Below are positions 53,370 through 61,668 of a DNA stretch of 64,000 bases, one piece after another. Origin of the DNA: CAZMCH01 sp964564735 (GTDB taxonomy: Bacteria > Poribacteria > DTPJ01); assembly GCA_964564735.1 (NCBI GenBank), contig CAZMCH010000002.1:1-64000 (forward strand). The letters are read 5' to 3'. How positions within the stretch are numbered: the stretch's first letter is position 1; each line of letters begins with the position of its first letter. The notes below the pieces were generated by a model. That model was not told the DNA's origin and did not search any database. It saw nothing but the letters and a program-made list of their open reading frames with translations. Made by a program: the position numbers and the translations under genes.

Positions 53370-53648
53370 TTAATTCTCATAACCGACTAAACCCTTATCT
53401 GTCAATTCCTTAATAAAATCAGATACATCCTTATTTACTTCTGCGGTAACATCATCACAGTCTGATTTTATTTCTTCAATTATATCATCAATTGTATGTT
53501 TTCCGTCAAGCATTTTCCATATAAAAACACCTACTGGATTTAGACCATGAGCATCTCCCGAGTCAGGATTGAACAATATAGCCCAATCATCAAATTCTTC
53601 TCTTAATACTATAATTGGATTAGCTATTGGTTTATCATTATTTGGCAA
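53370..53648 (-). CDS. PqqD-like protein (RiPP recognition element fold)
   Basis: The 92-residue protein matches the PqqD winged-helix fold: ANPIIVLREEFDDWAILFNPDSGDAHGLNPVG, then FIWKMLDGKHTIDDIIEEI, then VSDFIKELTDKGLVGYE. PqqD-type domains hold the leader peptide of ribosomally made, modified peptides for a radical-SAM or other maturase. The sequence is close to the small PqqD proteins of ScmD type. No maturase or precursor peptide is recognisable nearby; it sits between ahcY and a polysaccharide deacetylase. The start is TTG with AAGGA 11 bases upstream. Confidence 0.75.
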   Translation of the reverse strand: MPNNDKPIANPIIVLREEFDDWAILFNPDSGDAHGLNPVGVFIWKMLDGKHTIDDIIEEIKSDCDDVTAEVNKDVSDFIKELTDKGLVGYEN

Positions 53649-53690
53649 TTAAAATCACATCCTTTTCTTGTAAATTACAATTAATAGGTA

Positions 53691-54947
53691 TTATGTTCCC
53701 ATTGTCCATTCAGCAAGATAGCTGATTTGCTCTTCTGTTAATTCATCTATTTCGATTCCCATTGAAGCAAGTTTGAGCTTTGCTATACTTTCGTCAATTT
53801 CCTTTGGCACGGTATAGACTTTCTTTTCCAGTTTGCTGGCATTTTTAGCTATATATTCCGCACATAATGCCTGATTGGCAAAACTCATATCCATAACGCT
53901 TGCTGGATGACCTTCTGCAGCGGCGAGATTTATAAGCCTTCCCTCACCAAGAAGGTTGATTTTTCGTCCATCGTCGAGTGTGTATTCATCGACATATTCA
54001 CGTATTCTGCGCTTGTTAATACATATTTTCTCAAGGGTATCAATATCAATTTCAACGTTAAAATGACCAGAATTGCAGATTATAGCGCCATCTTTCATCA
54101 AATTAAAATGCTCTTCTCTGATAACGTAGATGTCGCCTGTTAAAGTAACGAATATTTCACCAATTTTTGCTGCCTCAATAGAAGGCATAACGCTATATCC
54201 ATCCATTGCCGCTTCTAATGCTCTGAGTGGATTGGTTTCTGTTACGATTACATTTGCCCCAAGTCCTCTTGCTCTCATAGCAACACCACGTCCACACCAG
54301 CCATATCCACAGACAACAACAATCTTACCAGCAAATAAGATATTTGTTGCACGTATAATTCCATCAACAGTGCTTTGCCCAGTGCCATATCTATTATCAA
54401 AGAAGTGTTTTGTATCCGCATCATTAACCGCAACAAGCGGAAACATTAAAACTTTGTTTGCTTCCATGCTACGAAGTCGAATTACTCCAGTTGTTGTCTC
54501 TTCAGTTCCACCCATTATATTATCTATAAGCTCTCGTCTATCTGAATGAATTGTGCTGACTAAATCTGCACCATCATCCATAGTGATCATAGGTTTATGA
54601 TCGAGTGCGCTGGCAATGTGTTTATAATATGTATCATTATCTTCGCCTTTTATTGCAAAAACAGGTATTTGATCATATTCAACAAGTGCAGCAGAAACAT
54701 CATCTTGAGTGCTTAGAGGATTTGAGGCACAAACAACAAGATCAGCCCCACCAGCTTTTAGTGTTTTCATAAGCACAGCGGTTTCTGTTGTAACATGAAG
54801 ACAAGCAGATAGTTTGATGCCTCTTAATGGCTTTTCTATGGTGAATCTTTCCCTAATCAATCTTAGGACGGGCATATATTGCTCTGCCCATTCGATACGT
54901 AATTTTCCGTTTGGTGCAAGGTCTATATCTTTAATATCATAATTCAT
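53691..54947 (-). CDS. ahcY: Adenosylhomocysteinase
   Basis: The 418-residue enzyme splits S-adenosylhomocysteine into adenosine and homocysteine, the recycling step after methylation. SACLHVTTETAVLMKTLKAGGA binds the substrate. The NAD site reads VVCGYGWCGRGVAMRARGLGANVIVTE. DGAIICNSGHFNVEID and the terminal sequence are characteristic. Its start overlaps the metK end by 11 bases, so the two are translated together. Both stand behind the SAM-I riboswitch, so methyl-cycle enzymes are made when SAM is low. Confidence 0.96.
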   Translation of the reverse strand: MNYDIKDIDLAPNGKLRIEWAEQYMPVLRLIRERFTIEKPLRGIKLSACLHVTTETAVLMKTLKAGGADLVVCASNPLSTQDDVSAALVEYDQIPVFAIKGEDNDTYYKHIASALDHKPMITMDDGADLVSTIHSDRRELIDNIMGGTEETTTGVIRLRSMEANKVLMFPLVAVNDADTKHFFDNRYGTGQSTVDGIIRATNILFAGKIVVVCGYGWCGRGVAMRARGLGANVIVTETNPLRALEAAMDGYSVMPSIEAAKIGEIFVTLTGDIYVIREEHFNLMKDGAIICNSGHFNVEIDIDTLEKICINKRRIREYVDEYTLDDGRKINLLGEGRLINLAAAEGHPASVMDMSFANQALCAEYIAKNASKLEKKVYTVPKEIDESIAKLKLASMGIEIDELTEEQISYLAEWTMGT

Positions 54948-56079
54948 TTTTTAGTGCCTCCGCAAAATCCGTAATTTCCCATGTAAAGCCATCTTCTTCA
55001 CGTCCAAAATGTCCATAGGCGGCAGTTCTCTTATATATTGGTCTTCTGAGTTTCAGGCGTTCAATAATTCCTAATGGAGTAAAATCAAAGTATTTACGAA
55101 CAAGCTCTACCAATCTTGAGTCATCAACTTTGCCAGTATTGAAAGTGTTTATCATAATTGAAACGGGTTCGGCAACACCAATAACATAGGCAAGTTGAAT
55201 CTCACATTTATATGCTAATCCTGCAGAGACAATATTTTTGGCAGCATGTCTTGCAGCATAGGATGCGCTCCTGTCAACTTTTGTTGGGTCTTTTCCAGAG
55301 AAACACCCTCCACCGTGACTAGCGGCGCCACCATAGGTATCAACTATAATTTTACGTCCAGTAAGTCCGGTGTCGCCATGAGGTCCGCCAACGACAAATC
55401 GTCCAGTTGCATTTATGAAATACTTTGTATTATTTGTAATAAGGTTTTGTGGGATGACTTTCTTAATAACTTCCTCCATAATACCTTCTTCTAGTTCTTT
55501 TTGTGGTACATCTGGATCGTGTTGTGCAGCTATAACAACTCCATGAACTTTTGCAGGCATCCAATCAACATATTCCACACTAACTTGGGACTTTCCATCA
55601 GGGCGTAAAAAACTCAAAATGCCCTGTTTTCTTGCTTCGGATAATCTTCTTGTCAATCCATGAGCAAGCATTATTGGCAAAGGCATTAATTCAGGTGTTT
55701 CAATACAGGCATATCCGATCATCATTCCTTGATCGCCAGCCCCCTGACGATCAACACCCATCGCAATATCTGGTGATTGTTCGTCTATTGTTGTGAGGAC
55801 TGCACATGTCTCAAAATCAAAGCCCGTTTTTGCATCATTATAGCCAATTTCCTCAACAGTATTTCTAACAATTTTCGGAATATCAACATACCAATTTGTC
55901 GTGATTTCACCCGAGACCAAAGTAAGCCCTGTTGTAACAAGCGTTTCACATGCAACTCTAGCTTTTGGATCGTTGCCAATAATGTCATCAAGAATAGCAT
56001 CTGATATTTGGTCTGCAATTTTATCTGGATGCCCTTCTGTAACAGATTCAGACGTGAAGATAAAATTCCCTTTTGGCAT
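54937..56079 (-). CDS. metK: S-adenosylmethionine synthetase
   Basis: The 380-residue enzyme makes SAM from methionine and ATP. Signatures are SVTEGHPDKIADQISDAILD (with His17, Asp19, Lys20), GAGDQGMMIGYA, and FVVGGPHGDTGLTGRKIIVDTYGG. GGGCFSGKDPTKVDRSASYAAR, the second phosphate loop, completes the set. Length and motif set are complete. AAGGAAGG precedes the ATG. A SAM riboswitch and an attenuator terminator in the leader give feedback control. Confidence 0.97.
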   Translation of the reverse strand: MPKGNFIFTSESVTEGHPDKIADQISDAILDDIIGNDPKARVACETLVTTGLTLVSGEITTNWYVDIPKIVRNTVEEIGYNDAKTGFDFETCAVLTTIDEQSPDIAMGVDRQGAGDQGMMIGYACIETPELMPLPIMLAHGLTRRLSEARKQGILSFLRPDGKSQVSVEYVDWMPAKVHGVVIAAQHDPDVPQKELEEGIMEEVIKKVIPQNLITNNTKYFINATGRFVVGGPHGDTGLTGRKIIVDTYGGAASHGGGCFSGKDPTKVDRSASYAARHAAKNIVSAGLAYKCEIQLAYVIGVAEPVSIMINTFNTGKVDDSRLVELVRKYFDFTPLGIIERLKLRRPIYKRTAAYGHFGREEDGFTWEITDFAEALKNEL

Positions 56080-56136
56080 TTTTGCCTTCCTTTCTTTAAA
56101 CAGCTAATTATCATAAAGAAAAATTACAACACAAAT

Positions 56137-56161
56137 AAAAAACCCCCCGCTATGCGGAGGG
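56137..56161 (-). terminator. SAM-riboswitch expression-platform terminator
   Basis: On the minus strand CCCTCCGC, a 3-base loop and GCGGGGGG are followed by TTTTTT. The hairpin lies between the aptamer and metK. Confidence 0.88.
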
Positions 56162-56177
56162 TATATTAACAGCATAA

Positions 56178-56290
56178 GAATTCCCATCTTTCAGAAAAGG
56201 TCTCCTGCAGGATTTGGCACCTTGTGTAAATATACACAGGTTGTCAGGCTTCTCAGGGCCGGTCCCTCCGCCATTCTTGATGTGAATTCC
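56178..56290 (-). promoter_or_regulatory. SAM-I (S-box) riboswitch aptamer upstream of metK
   Basis: Minus-strand order matches the S-box consensus: GAATTC (P1), CATCAAGAATGGCGGAGGGA, CCGGCCCTGAGAAGCC, GACAACC, a P3 hairpin with TGTGTATATTTACACA, GGTGCCAAATCC, P4, then GAATTC closing P1. GGAGGGA, the kink-turn and GGTGCCAAATCC are nearly invariant in the class. SAM binding should favour the terminator at 56137-56161 and so switch off metK-ahcY and the genes that follow. Confidence 0.95.
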
Positions 56291-56361
56291 ATATTATTTT
56301 ATATTCAATTTTGGGCATCATTCGGAGATATGTTCAATCCCTAAATAAATTTTATCAGGCT

Positions 56362-58305
56362 TTATTCAGTTTTATCTTGCTCTGTTGCTTCTTGTTCCTC
56401 GTCTTTGGGCTGTTTTAATGACTTTCCAACAACATCAGCAAGAGTTGTTCTATCGTTACGAGTTTCGTCATTATATTGGTTTAAATCTGTTCTCTCTTGA
56501 TCGCCCTTAACCTCTTTTAAGCTTAATCCTATTCGCCTTTCTTCTGGGTCAAGGCTTATAACTTTAAGCTCAAGCTCATCACCAATTGATACCACTTCAT
56601 TGGGGTTGTCAACATGCTTTTCATCTAATTCTGATATATGAATCAAGCCCTCAACGCCTTCTTCTAGTTTTGCAAAGGCTCCGAAATTGGTGATATTTAC
56701 AATTCTACCAGTAACAACAGAACCAATCGCATATTTTTCTGGAACCTGTATCCATGGGTCTGGTTCGATCTGTTTTAAGCCAAGAGAAACACGTTGTTTT
56801 TCAGGGTCTATGCTAAGGACAATAGCCTCGACTTGATCTCCCTCTTTAAGAACATCGGAGGGGTTCATAGCACGTTTTGCCCATGATAGATCAGATACGT
56901 GAATTAATCCGTCAATACCTTCTTCAATCTCAATAAAAGCGCCAAAATCGGTAAGATTACGAACTCTACCTATGATTTTAGATCCTACTGGATACCTATC
57001 AGCAAGAGCTTCCCATGGGTTCATCTGTAACTGTTTCAATCCAAGAGAAATCTTTTGTTTATTTGGATCGATATCTAGCACTTTTGCTTGAACTTCATCA
57101 CCTTTTTTCAAAACCTTAGATGGATGAGGAACTCTTCTTGTCCATGACATTTCTGAAACATGAATCAAGCCTTCAACACCCGGCTCTAGTTCAATGAAAG
57201 CTCCATAGTCAACAATGCTTACAACCTTGCCAGTAACAATAGAATCTATCGGATACTTTGTTTCTACACTTAACCAAGGATCTGCGAATTTTTGTTTCAT
57301 TCCAAGCGATATTTTACTGGCTTCGGCATCAACCGATAAAATCATTACTTCAACTTTATCGCCAACAGCAACAACCTCAGATGGATGATTAACCCTACCC
57401 CAAGACATATCAGACTTATGTAGTAGTCCATCAACCCCGCCAAGATCAATAAACGCGCCAAACTGCGTTATATTTTTGACGATACCATCCCTTACTTGTC
57501 CAACTTCAAGAGTAGATAAAGTGGCTTGTCTCTTTGATTCACGCTCTTCTTCAAGTATGACACGCCTTGATAAAACAATATTACGTCGACGTTTGCTCAG
57601 CTTTATAACCTTCATATCAAGGGATTTGCCGATATATTTATCAAAATTCTGGACAGGTCGTAATTCTACTTGTGAAGCAGGTAAAAATGCTTTAACGTTG
57701 TCAATTTCGACCTTCAATCCACCCTTAATTCTTTTTGTAATCCTACCTTGAATAGAATCCCCTCTTTCATGAGCTTCAGCAATTCTATCCCAAACAATTT
57801 TTTGATCGGCAATCTCTTTGGAAAGAACAACCAATCCATCCTGATCTTCTTTCCTAAGCAGATAAACATCAACAGCATCGCCAACTTTTACTCTCGGTGT
57901 GCCATCGGGATCCGTTCCGAATTCAGATATGGGGATGTAACCTTCTGACTTGTATCCCACATCAATCATGACTTCGTCACGATCAATCTTAATAACAACA
58001 CCTTTTACAATCTCACCTTCCTCAAAATCCCTCAGTGTTTCATCATAAGCCTCAAGAAGATTTTCGGTTTCATCGGAAAACATTATATCATCTTCGTCAT
58101 CTTCCGATACCGTGTCTTCTGCTGGTATCTGATCTTCTGCTGGTTGTTGTTCAGCTTCAATATGGCTAGATTGCACGTTTTCATCTGACTGTTGAATGTC
58201 TTCTACTTCAACAGTCTCAACTTCTGTATTATCTCCAGCCTGAATATCATGCTGAACATCTGATTCTGTTTGTTCTTCGTTTAAAATTGAGTCTTTTTCA
58301 TCCAT
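56362..58305 (-). CDS. rpsA: 30S ribosomal protein S1
   Basis: The 647-residue protein has six S1 RNA-binding domains (roughly 98-168, 185-250, 268-340, 355-425, 440-512 and 530-600). The last four are nearly regular, each with (D/N)(F/Y)GAF and GL(I/L)H(V/I/K)S(E/D). Unusually, a very acidic N-terminal extension of about 95 residues precedes domain 1, and a charged tail of about 45 residues follows domain 6. S1 helps mRNA bind to the small subunit. ATG 58305 is preferred; TTG 58308 is closer to AGGAGG. A consensus promoter lies at 58417-58445. Confidence 0.95.
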   Translation of the reverse strand: MDEKDSILNEEQTESDVQHDIQAGDNTEVETVEVEDIQQSDENVQSSHIEAEQQPAEDQIPAEDTVSEDDEDDIMFSDETENLLEAYDETLRDFEEGEIVKGVVIKIDRDEVMIDVGYKSEGYIPISEFGTDPDGTPRVKVGDAVDVYLLRKEDQDGLVVLSKEIADQKIVWDRIAEAHERGDSIQGRITKRIKGGLKVEIDNVKAFLPASQVELRPVQNFDKYIGKSLDMKVIKLSKRRRNIVLSRRVILEEERESKRQATLSTLEVGQVRDGIVKNITQFGAFIDLGGVDGLLHKSDMSWGRVNHPSEVVAVGDKVEVMILSVDAEASKISLGMKQKFADPWLSVETKYPIDSIVTGKVVSIVDYGAFIELEPGVEGLIHVSEMSWTRRVPHPSKVLKKGDEVQAKVLDIDPNKQKISLGLKQLQMNPWEALADRYPVGSKIIGRVRNLTDFGAFIEIEEGIDGLIHVSDLSWAKRAMNPSDVLKEGDQVEAIVLSIDPEKQRVSLGLKQIEPDPWIQVPEKYAIGSVVTGRIVNITNFGAFAKLEEGVEGLIHISELDEKHVDNPNEVVSIGDELELKVISLDPEERRIGLSLKEVKGDQERTDLNQYNDETRNDRTTLADVVGKSLKQPKDEEQEATEQDKTE

Positions 58306-58416
58306 CAAGGAAAAATACCTCCTAAAACATGTTTTTTGATATTTTTGACATAGGTAATTTTACAGAAATCTTATGATCATTTCTGGATAAAATTAGCATA
58401 CTATATCAGGATATTT

Positions 58417-58445
58417 AATATACAGCATTATTACAATATTGTCAA
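58417..58445 (-). promoter_or_regulatory. Sigma-70 type promoter for rpsA
   Basis: Minus-strand perfect TTGACA (58445-58440), 17 bases, TATATT (58422-58417). Transcription would start about 100 bases before the rpsA start codon. Confidence 0.7.
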
Positions 58446-58704
58446 GAGCTGAATTGCTGAATTTGAAGATCAGACGTAAGTTCGGACATTGCCTAAGACT
58501 ATTCTCATGGAAAGCAGATATATATCGTTTATAATCTCCGCAAGAAACTTTGTGCTCAGTTGTTGTGCTGTCCGTCCACATTTCATATAAATCAGCATCT
58601 TTTTGCCAAGATTTGTGGATACGATATAAATCCTCAAAAATGTATGATATGTGAGTGGATGGCTCAATTTGTCGAACCTATGTCCGAAATTCAGGTATTA
58701 GTTA
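58446..58704. other. Intergenic stretch without a recognisable gene
   Basis: About 260 bases between the rpsA promoter and the divergent PHP gene promoter. Open frames here (up to 65 codons on the minus strand) have no ribosome site and no recognisable protein. Their even composition compared with the very AT-rich neighbouring gaps could mean an eroded gene, but nothing can be named. Confidence 0.3.
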
Positions 58705-58733
58705 TTGACATTTCAATAATTGAATATTAAGAT
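58705..58733 (+). promoter_or_regulatory. Sigma-70 type promoter for the PHP-domain gene
   Basis: A perfect TTGACA (58705-58710), 17 bases, TAAGAT (58728-58733), 57 bases before ATG 58791. Confidence 0.5.
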
Positions 58734-58790
58734 CATTATGGCAATGATTTATTTGTTTTGTTACATATATTCCTAAGGAAAGGCTTAATC

Positions 58791-60098
58791 ATGAATGACT
58801 CATACTCTATTTTTCCAAAGGTTGTTTCTTTAAATCAGGAAGTAAAAATCACTATTTCAGGATTACGTGATAGAACAATCGTTCCTGAACAAAATTATAA
58901 TGTTCGCATTCTGTCCATGTGCAACCATGCTGACGTTGCGACATTGAAAGTTACTGCATTGTGTCCAAAGGCTGAATCTATAATATCAGAACCTGCAAAA
59001 TCGGGTGTGATCGAATTTGCTTATAAATTCGTCACTAAAGGTGAGTATAGCATAATAATATCGGTTGATAATGAGCAGAATTCATGGATAACAACAGAAC
59101 GTATTTATGCTGTTACGCCTGAATTATCAAAACTGCGTCCATACAGGGGCGATTTACACATACATACATATTATTCAGATGGGCGCATGTCGCCAATATA
59201 TATGGCAATTATGGGAAGAAAGTTAGGACTAGATTTCGCTTCAATAACTGACCATAGACGATATGCGCCATCCATTGAGGCGATGGAAATAGCTAAAAAG
59301 ATTGACCTTGATTTATTGCTATTTCCGGGGGAAGAGATTGACATCGGATCAGCGCATATTGTCTCAATTTGTGCATCGTCAAGCATTATTGAGGCAAGAG
59401 GAGATCAAGAAAATTACTCAAAGCAGTTAGCAGATGTTGTTGAGCATCGCTTATCAAGAACGCCAATGGTTGATGACCTTACAAAAGAGCAATACGCACA
59501 AGCAAGATGGACGATTGACAAGATACACGAATTTGGCGGATATGCCTTTTTGGCTCATCCTTACTGGATTTCCGGTAACAGATATGACCATAATTTGCCA
59601 CTATACAATCAGCTTTTGAAAGATAAAATAATAGATGGTGTTGAGGTAATAGGCGGTTATTTCCAGAATGAATTTGAAGCGAATTGGCTTTCAATAGCGA
59701 GATATTATGAGGAAGTTGCCAAAGGACATAAAATTCCAGTTTTGGGCAATTCCGATACGCATTATAGGGAGAAAGATGACCTTTATGGGTGGTATTGGAC
59801 GACTGTTTTTGCAAAGTCATTGAGCAAGGATGATATTTTTGATGCTATACTTAATTTAAAATCAGTAGCATGTGAACGACCTGCAGATGAAAGGCTTGTT
59901 GTTTGTGGTTCTTTTGAGCTTGTGGAATATACGTGCTTCTTGGAAAGGGAATTTTTCCCGCTTCATAATCAATTATGTTCTATGCAAGCAGATGTCTATT
60001 TTGATATGATTATGGGTAAAGATGCATCCATAGATCAATTGAATAAGCTAAGGAAGAAGCTAGATGATCTATATAAAGTGAGTTGGCATGTTGGTTAA
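58791..60098 (+). CDS. PHP-domain metal-dependent phosphoesterase with N-terminal beta domain
   Basis: From ATG 58791 (AGGAAAGG seven bases upstream) the product has 435 residues. The first 115 look like a beta-sandwich (VVSLNQEVKITISGLRDR and IIISVDNEQNSW). The PHP domain then shows RGDLHIHTYYSDGRMSP (His123, His125), DFASITDHRRY, FPGEEIDI, FLAHPYW and VLGNSDTHY, a full set of metal ligands. There is no signal peptide. PHP proteins of this type (with an Ig-like front domain) are poorly characterised. A sugar- or nucleotide-phosphate substrate is possible. Confidence 0.82.
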   Translation: MNDSYSIFPKVVSLNQEVKITISGLRDRTIVPEQNYNVRILSMCNHADVATLKVTALCPKAESIISEPAKSGVIEFAYKFVTKGEYSIIISVDNEQNSWITTERIYAVTPELSKLRPYRGDLHIHTYYSDGRMSPIYMAIMGRKLGLDFASITDHRRYAPSIEAMEIAKKIDLDLLLFPGEEIDIGSAHIVSICASSSIIEARGDQENYSKQLADVVEHRLSRTPMVDDLTKEQYAQARWTIDKIHEFGGYAFLAHPYWISGNRYDHNLPLYNQLLKDKIIDGVEVIGGYFQNEFEANWLSIARYYEEVAKGHKIPVLGNSDTHYREKDDLYGWYWTTVFAKSLSKDDIFDAILNLKSVACERPADERLVVCGSFELVEYTCFLEREFFPLHNQLCSMQADVYFDMIMGKDASIDQLNKLRKKLDDLYKVSWHVG

Positions 60099-60146
60099 TT
60101 ATCATTATTTCATCGTTCACCAATAGGAATTGGCAAGGAAAGAAAA

Positions 60147-60896
60147 ATGAAATATGTAATACTTGCGATCTGTTTATTAATCATTATTGCTACATTATTA
60201 TATTACTATGTATTTACTGGGATTATAATGATAAATTCTCAGCGTCCATTAGATGCAGTAATAAAAATTGATGGTAATGAAGTTGGAGAAACACCACTAA
60301 AATTACGTATTAGATCAGGTATACATGATGTCGTTGCCTATAAAGAAGGATTTGAATCATGGCAGGGACAGGCTACCATTAGTGGGAAATCGCCAACAAC
60401 TCTTTCTGTTAAATTGCGCTTTATGATAAAAAGCGAACCACCCGGAGCAATTGTAAAAATCAATGGTGAGGAAGTTGGCGAAACAGACATGCCAATTGAT
60501 CTTGCGGTTGGAGTATATACTTTCGAATTTAAGAAAGTAGGTTATGGAAAAGTAAAATTTATAGCAGAAGTTCCACATAATGTAAGCGCTCCGCTTCCTG
60601 TTGCCCCGCTTGTTCCACTCAAAGATATTAGAAAAGAACAGCAAGAAGCAATGTCAGAAGCAGAAAAAACTACCATCAGTGGATATGGATCGATTCAAAT
60701 CAATTCAACTCCATCCGCAGAGATTTTTCTTGATGGGGAATTACAAGGTGAAACTCCTCTTACATTGCCAGAAGTTCGTGTTGGAAGTTATGTCCTTAAA
60801 CTATCAAAAGAAGGATATAAAGACTCAAGACAGACTGTATATGTAAATAAAGGTGAAACAACCAAAGTTGCTATAGAATTGAAACCTATTGAATAA
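60147..60896 (+). CDS. Membrane-anchored PEGA-repeat protein
   Basis: The 249-residue protein starts with a transmembrane helix (about 4-24) and then has three PEGA domains: LDAVIKIDGNEVGETPLKLRI (about 36-90), PGAIVKINGEEVGETDMPIDL (about 98-150) and SAEIFLDGELQGETPLTLPEV (about 189-245). The latter is preceded by a polar linker. PEGA modules are small extracytoplasmic beta folds often found with surface or cell-wall proteins. The anchor and repeats suggest a periplasmic binding or spacer role. AAGGAA precedes the ATG. Confidence 0.85.
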   Translation: MKYVILAICLLIIIATLLYYYVFTGIIMINSQRPLDAVIKIDGNEVGETPLKLRIRSGIHDVVAYKEGFESWQGQATISGKSPTTLSVKLRFMIKSEPPGAIVKINGEEVGETDMPIDLAVGVYTFEFKKVGYGKVKFIAEVPHNVSAPLPVAPLVPLKDIRKEQQEAMSEAEKTTISGYGSIQINSTPSAEIFLDGELQGETPLTLPEVRVGSYVLKLSKEGYKDSRQTVYVNKGETTKVAIELKPIE

Positions 60897-60952
60897 GGAA
60901 CTTTTGAAGATGTGCTTGATGATACCAAAGAAAATAATGTATAGGAGATAAT

Positions 60953-61579
60953 ATGATAATAAGAAGCCTTGCGTTAGGTCCTATGCAGGCAAATTGTTAT
61001 TTGCTTGAATGTGAAAAAACAAATTCTGCAGTAGTGATTGATCCCGGCGGAGATACCGAAGAGATACTGAATCTTATAAAAAAGGGAAATTTAGAACTTA
61101 AAGCGATAATTAACACACATGGACACATAGACCATATAGCGTCTAATAATGACTTAAAAAAGAATTCATCTGCAAAGCTTTATATCCATAAAGCAGATGC
61201 AGATATGATAACTAATCCCCAAAAAAATCTATCATTTTTTATCGGAGAGCCATTTATATCAGTTTCAGCAGATATTCTCCTTAACGATGGCGATATAATA
61301 GATATCGGAGAAATTTCTCTAAAAGTCAGGCATACACCGGGACATAGCTCCGGAAGCATATGTCTTATTGCAGATGGAGTAATTTTTACAGGTGATCTAT
61401 TATTCGCTGGTAGCATTGGGAGATATGATTTCCCCGGTAGCTCATACGATCAAATAATGCTTTCGCTGAAAATGATAATGGAATTGGATAATGATATTAT
61501 TGTCTATTCTGGACATGGACCCAAGACAACAATTGGTGAAGAGAAGGAAAATAATCCATTTTTGCAAAGCGAAATATAA
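60953..61579 (+). CDS. Metallo-beta-lactamase-fold hydrolase, glyoxalase II-like
   Basis: The 208-residue protein opens with LGPMQANCYLLECEKTNSAVVIDPGG, then the zinc motif THGHIDH (His56, His58, Asp60, His61), VRHTPGHSSGSICL (third His), FTGDLLFAGSIGR (bridging Asp) and YSGHGPKTTIGEEKENNPF, ending as in short glyoxalase-II-like enzymes. It should hydrolyse a thioester or related bond in the cytoplasm. GGAGATAAT precedes the ATG. The neighbouring PEGA gene is 56 bases upstream. Confidence 0.92.
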   Translation: MIIRSLALGPMQANCYLLECEKTNSAVVIDPGGDTEEILNLIKKGNLELKAIINTHGHIDHIASNNDLKKNSSAKLYIHKADADMITNPQKNLSFFIGEPFISVSADILLNDGDIIDIGEISLKVRHTPGHSSGSICLIADGVIFTGDLLFAGSIGRYDFPGSSYDQIMLSLKMIMELDNDIIVYSGHGPKTTIGEEKENNPFLQSEI

Positions 61580-61668
61580 ACCAAATCAATTGTTTATGAT
61601 AAATTCTCTCACCTTACTTGGTCAAAAATTGGGTATAAGATGAATAAATCAATATAAGGAGCTATATA

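Noticed and set aside
58393..58667. Two minus-strand frames of 62 and 65 codons upstream of rpsA
   Set aside because: They overlap each other and the rpsA promoter, have no ribosome site, and are not recognisable.
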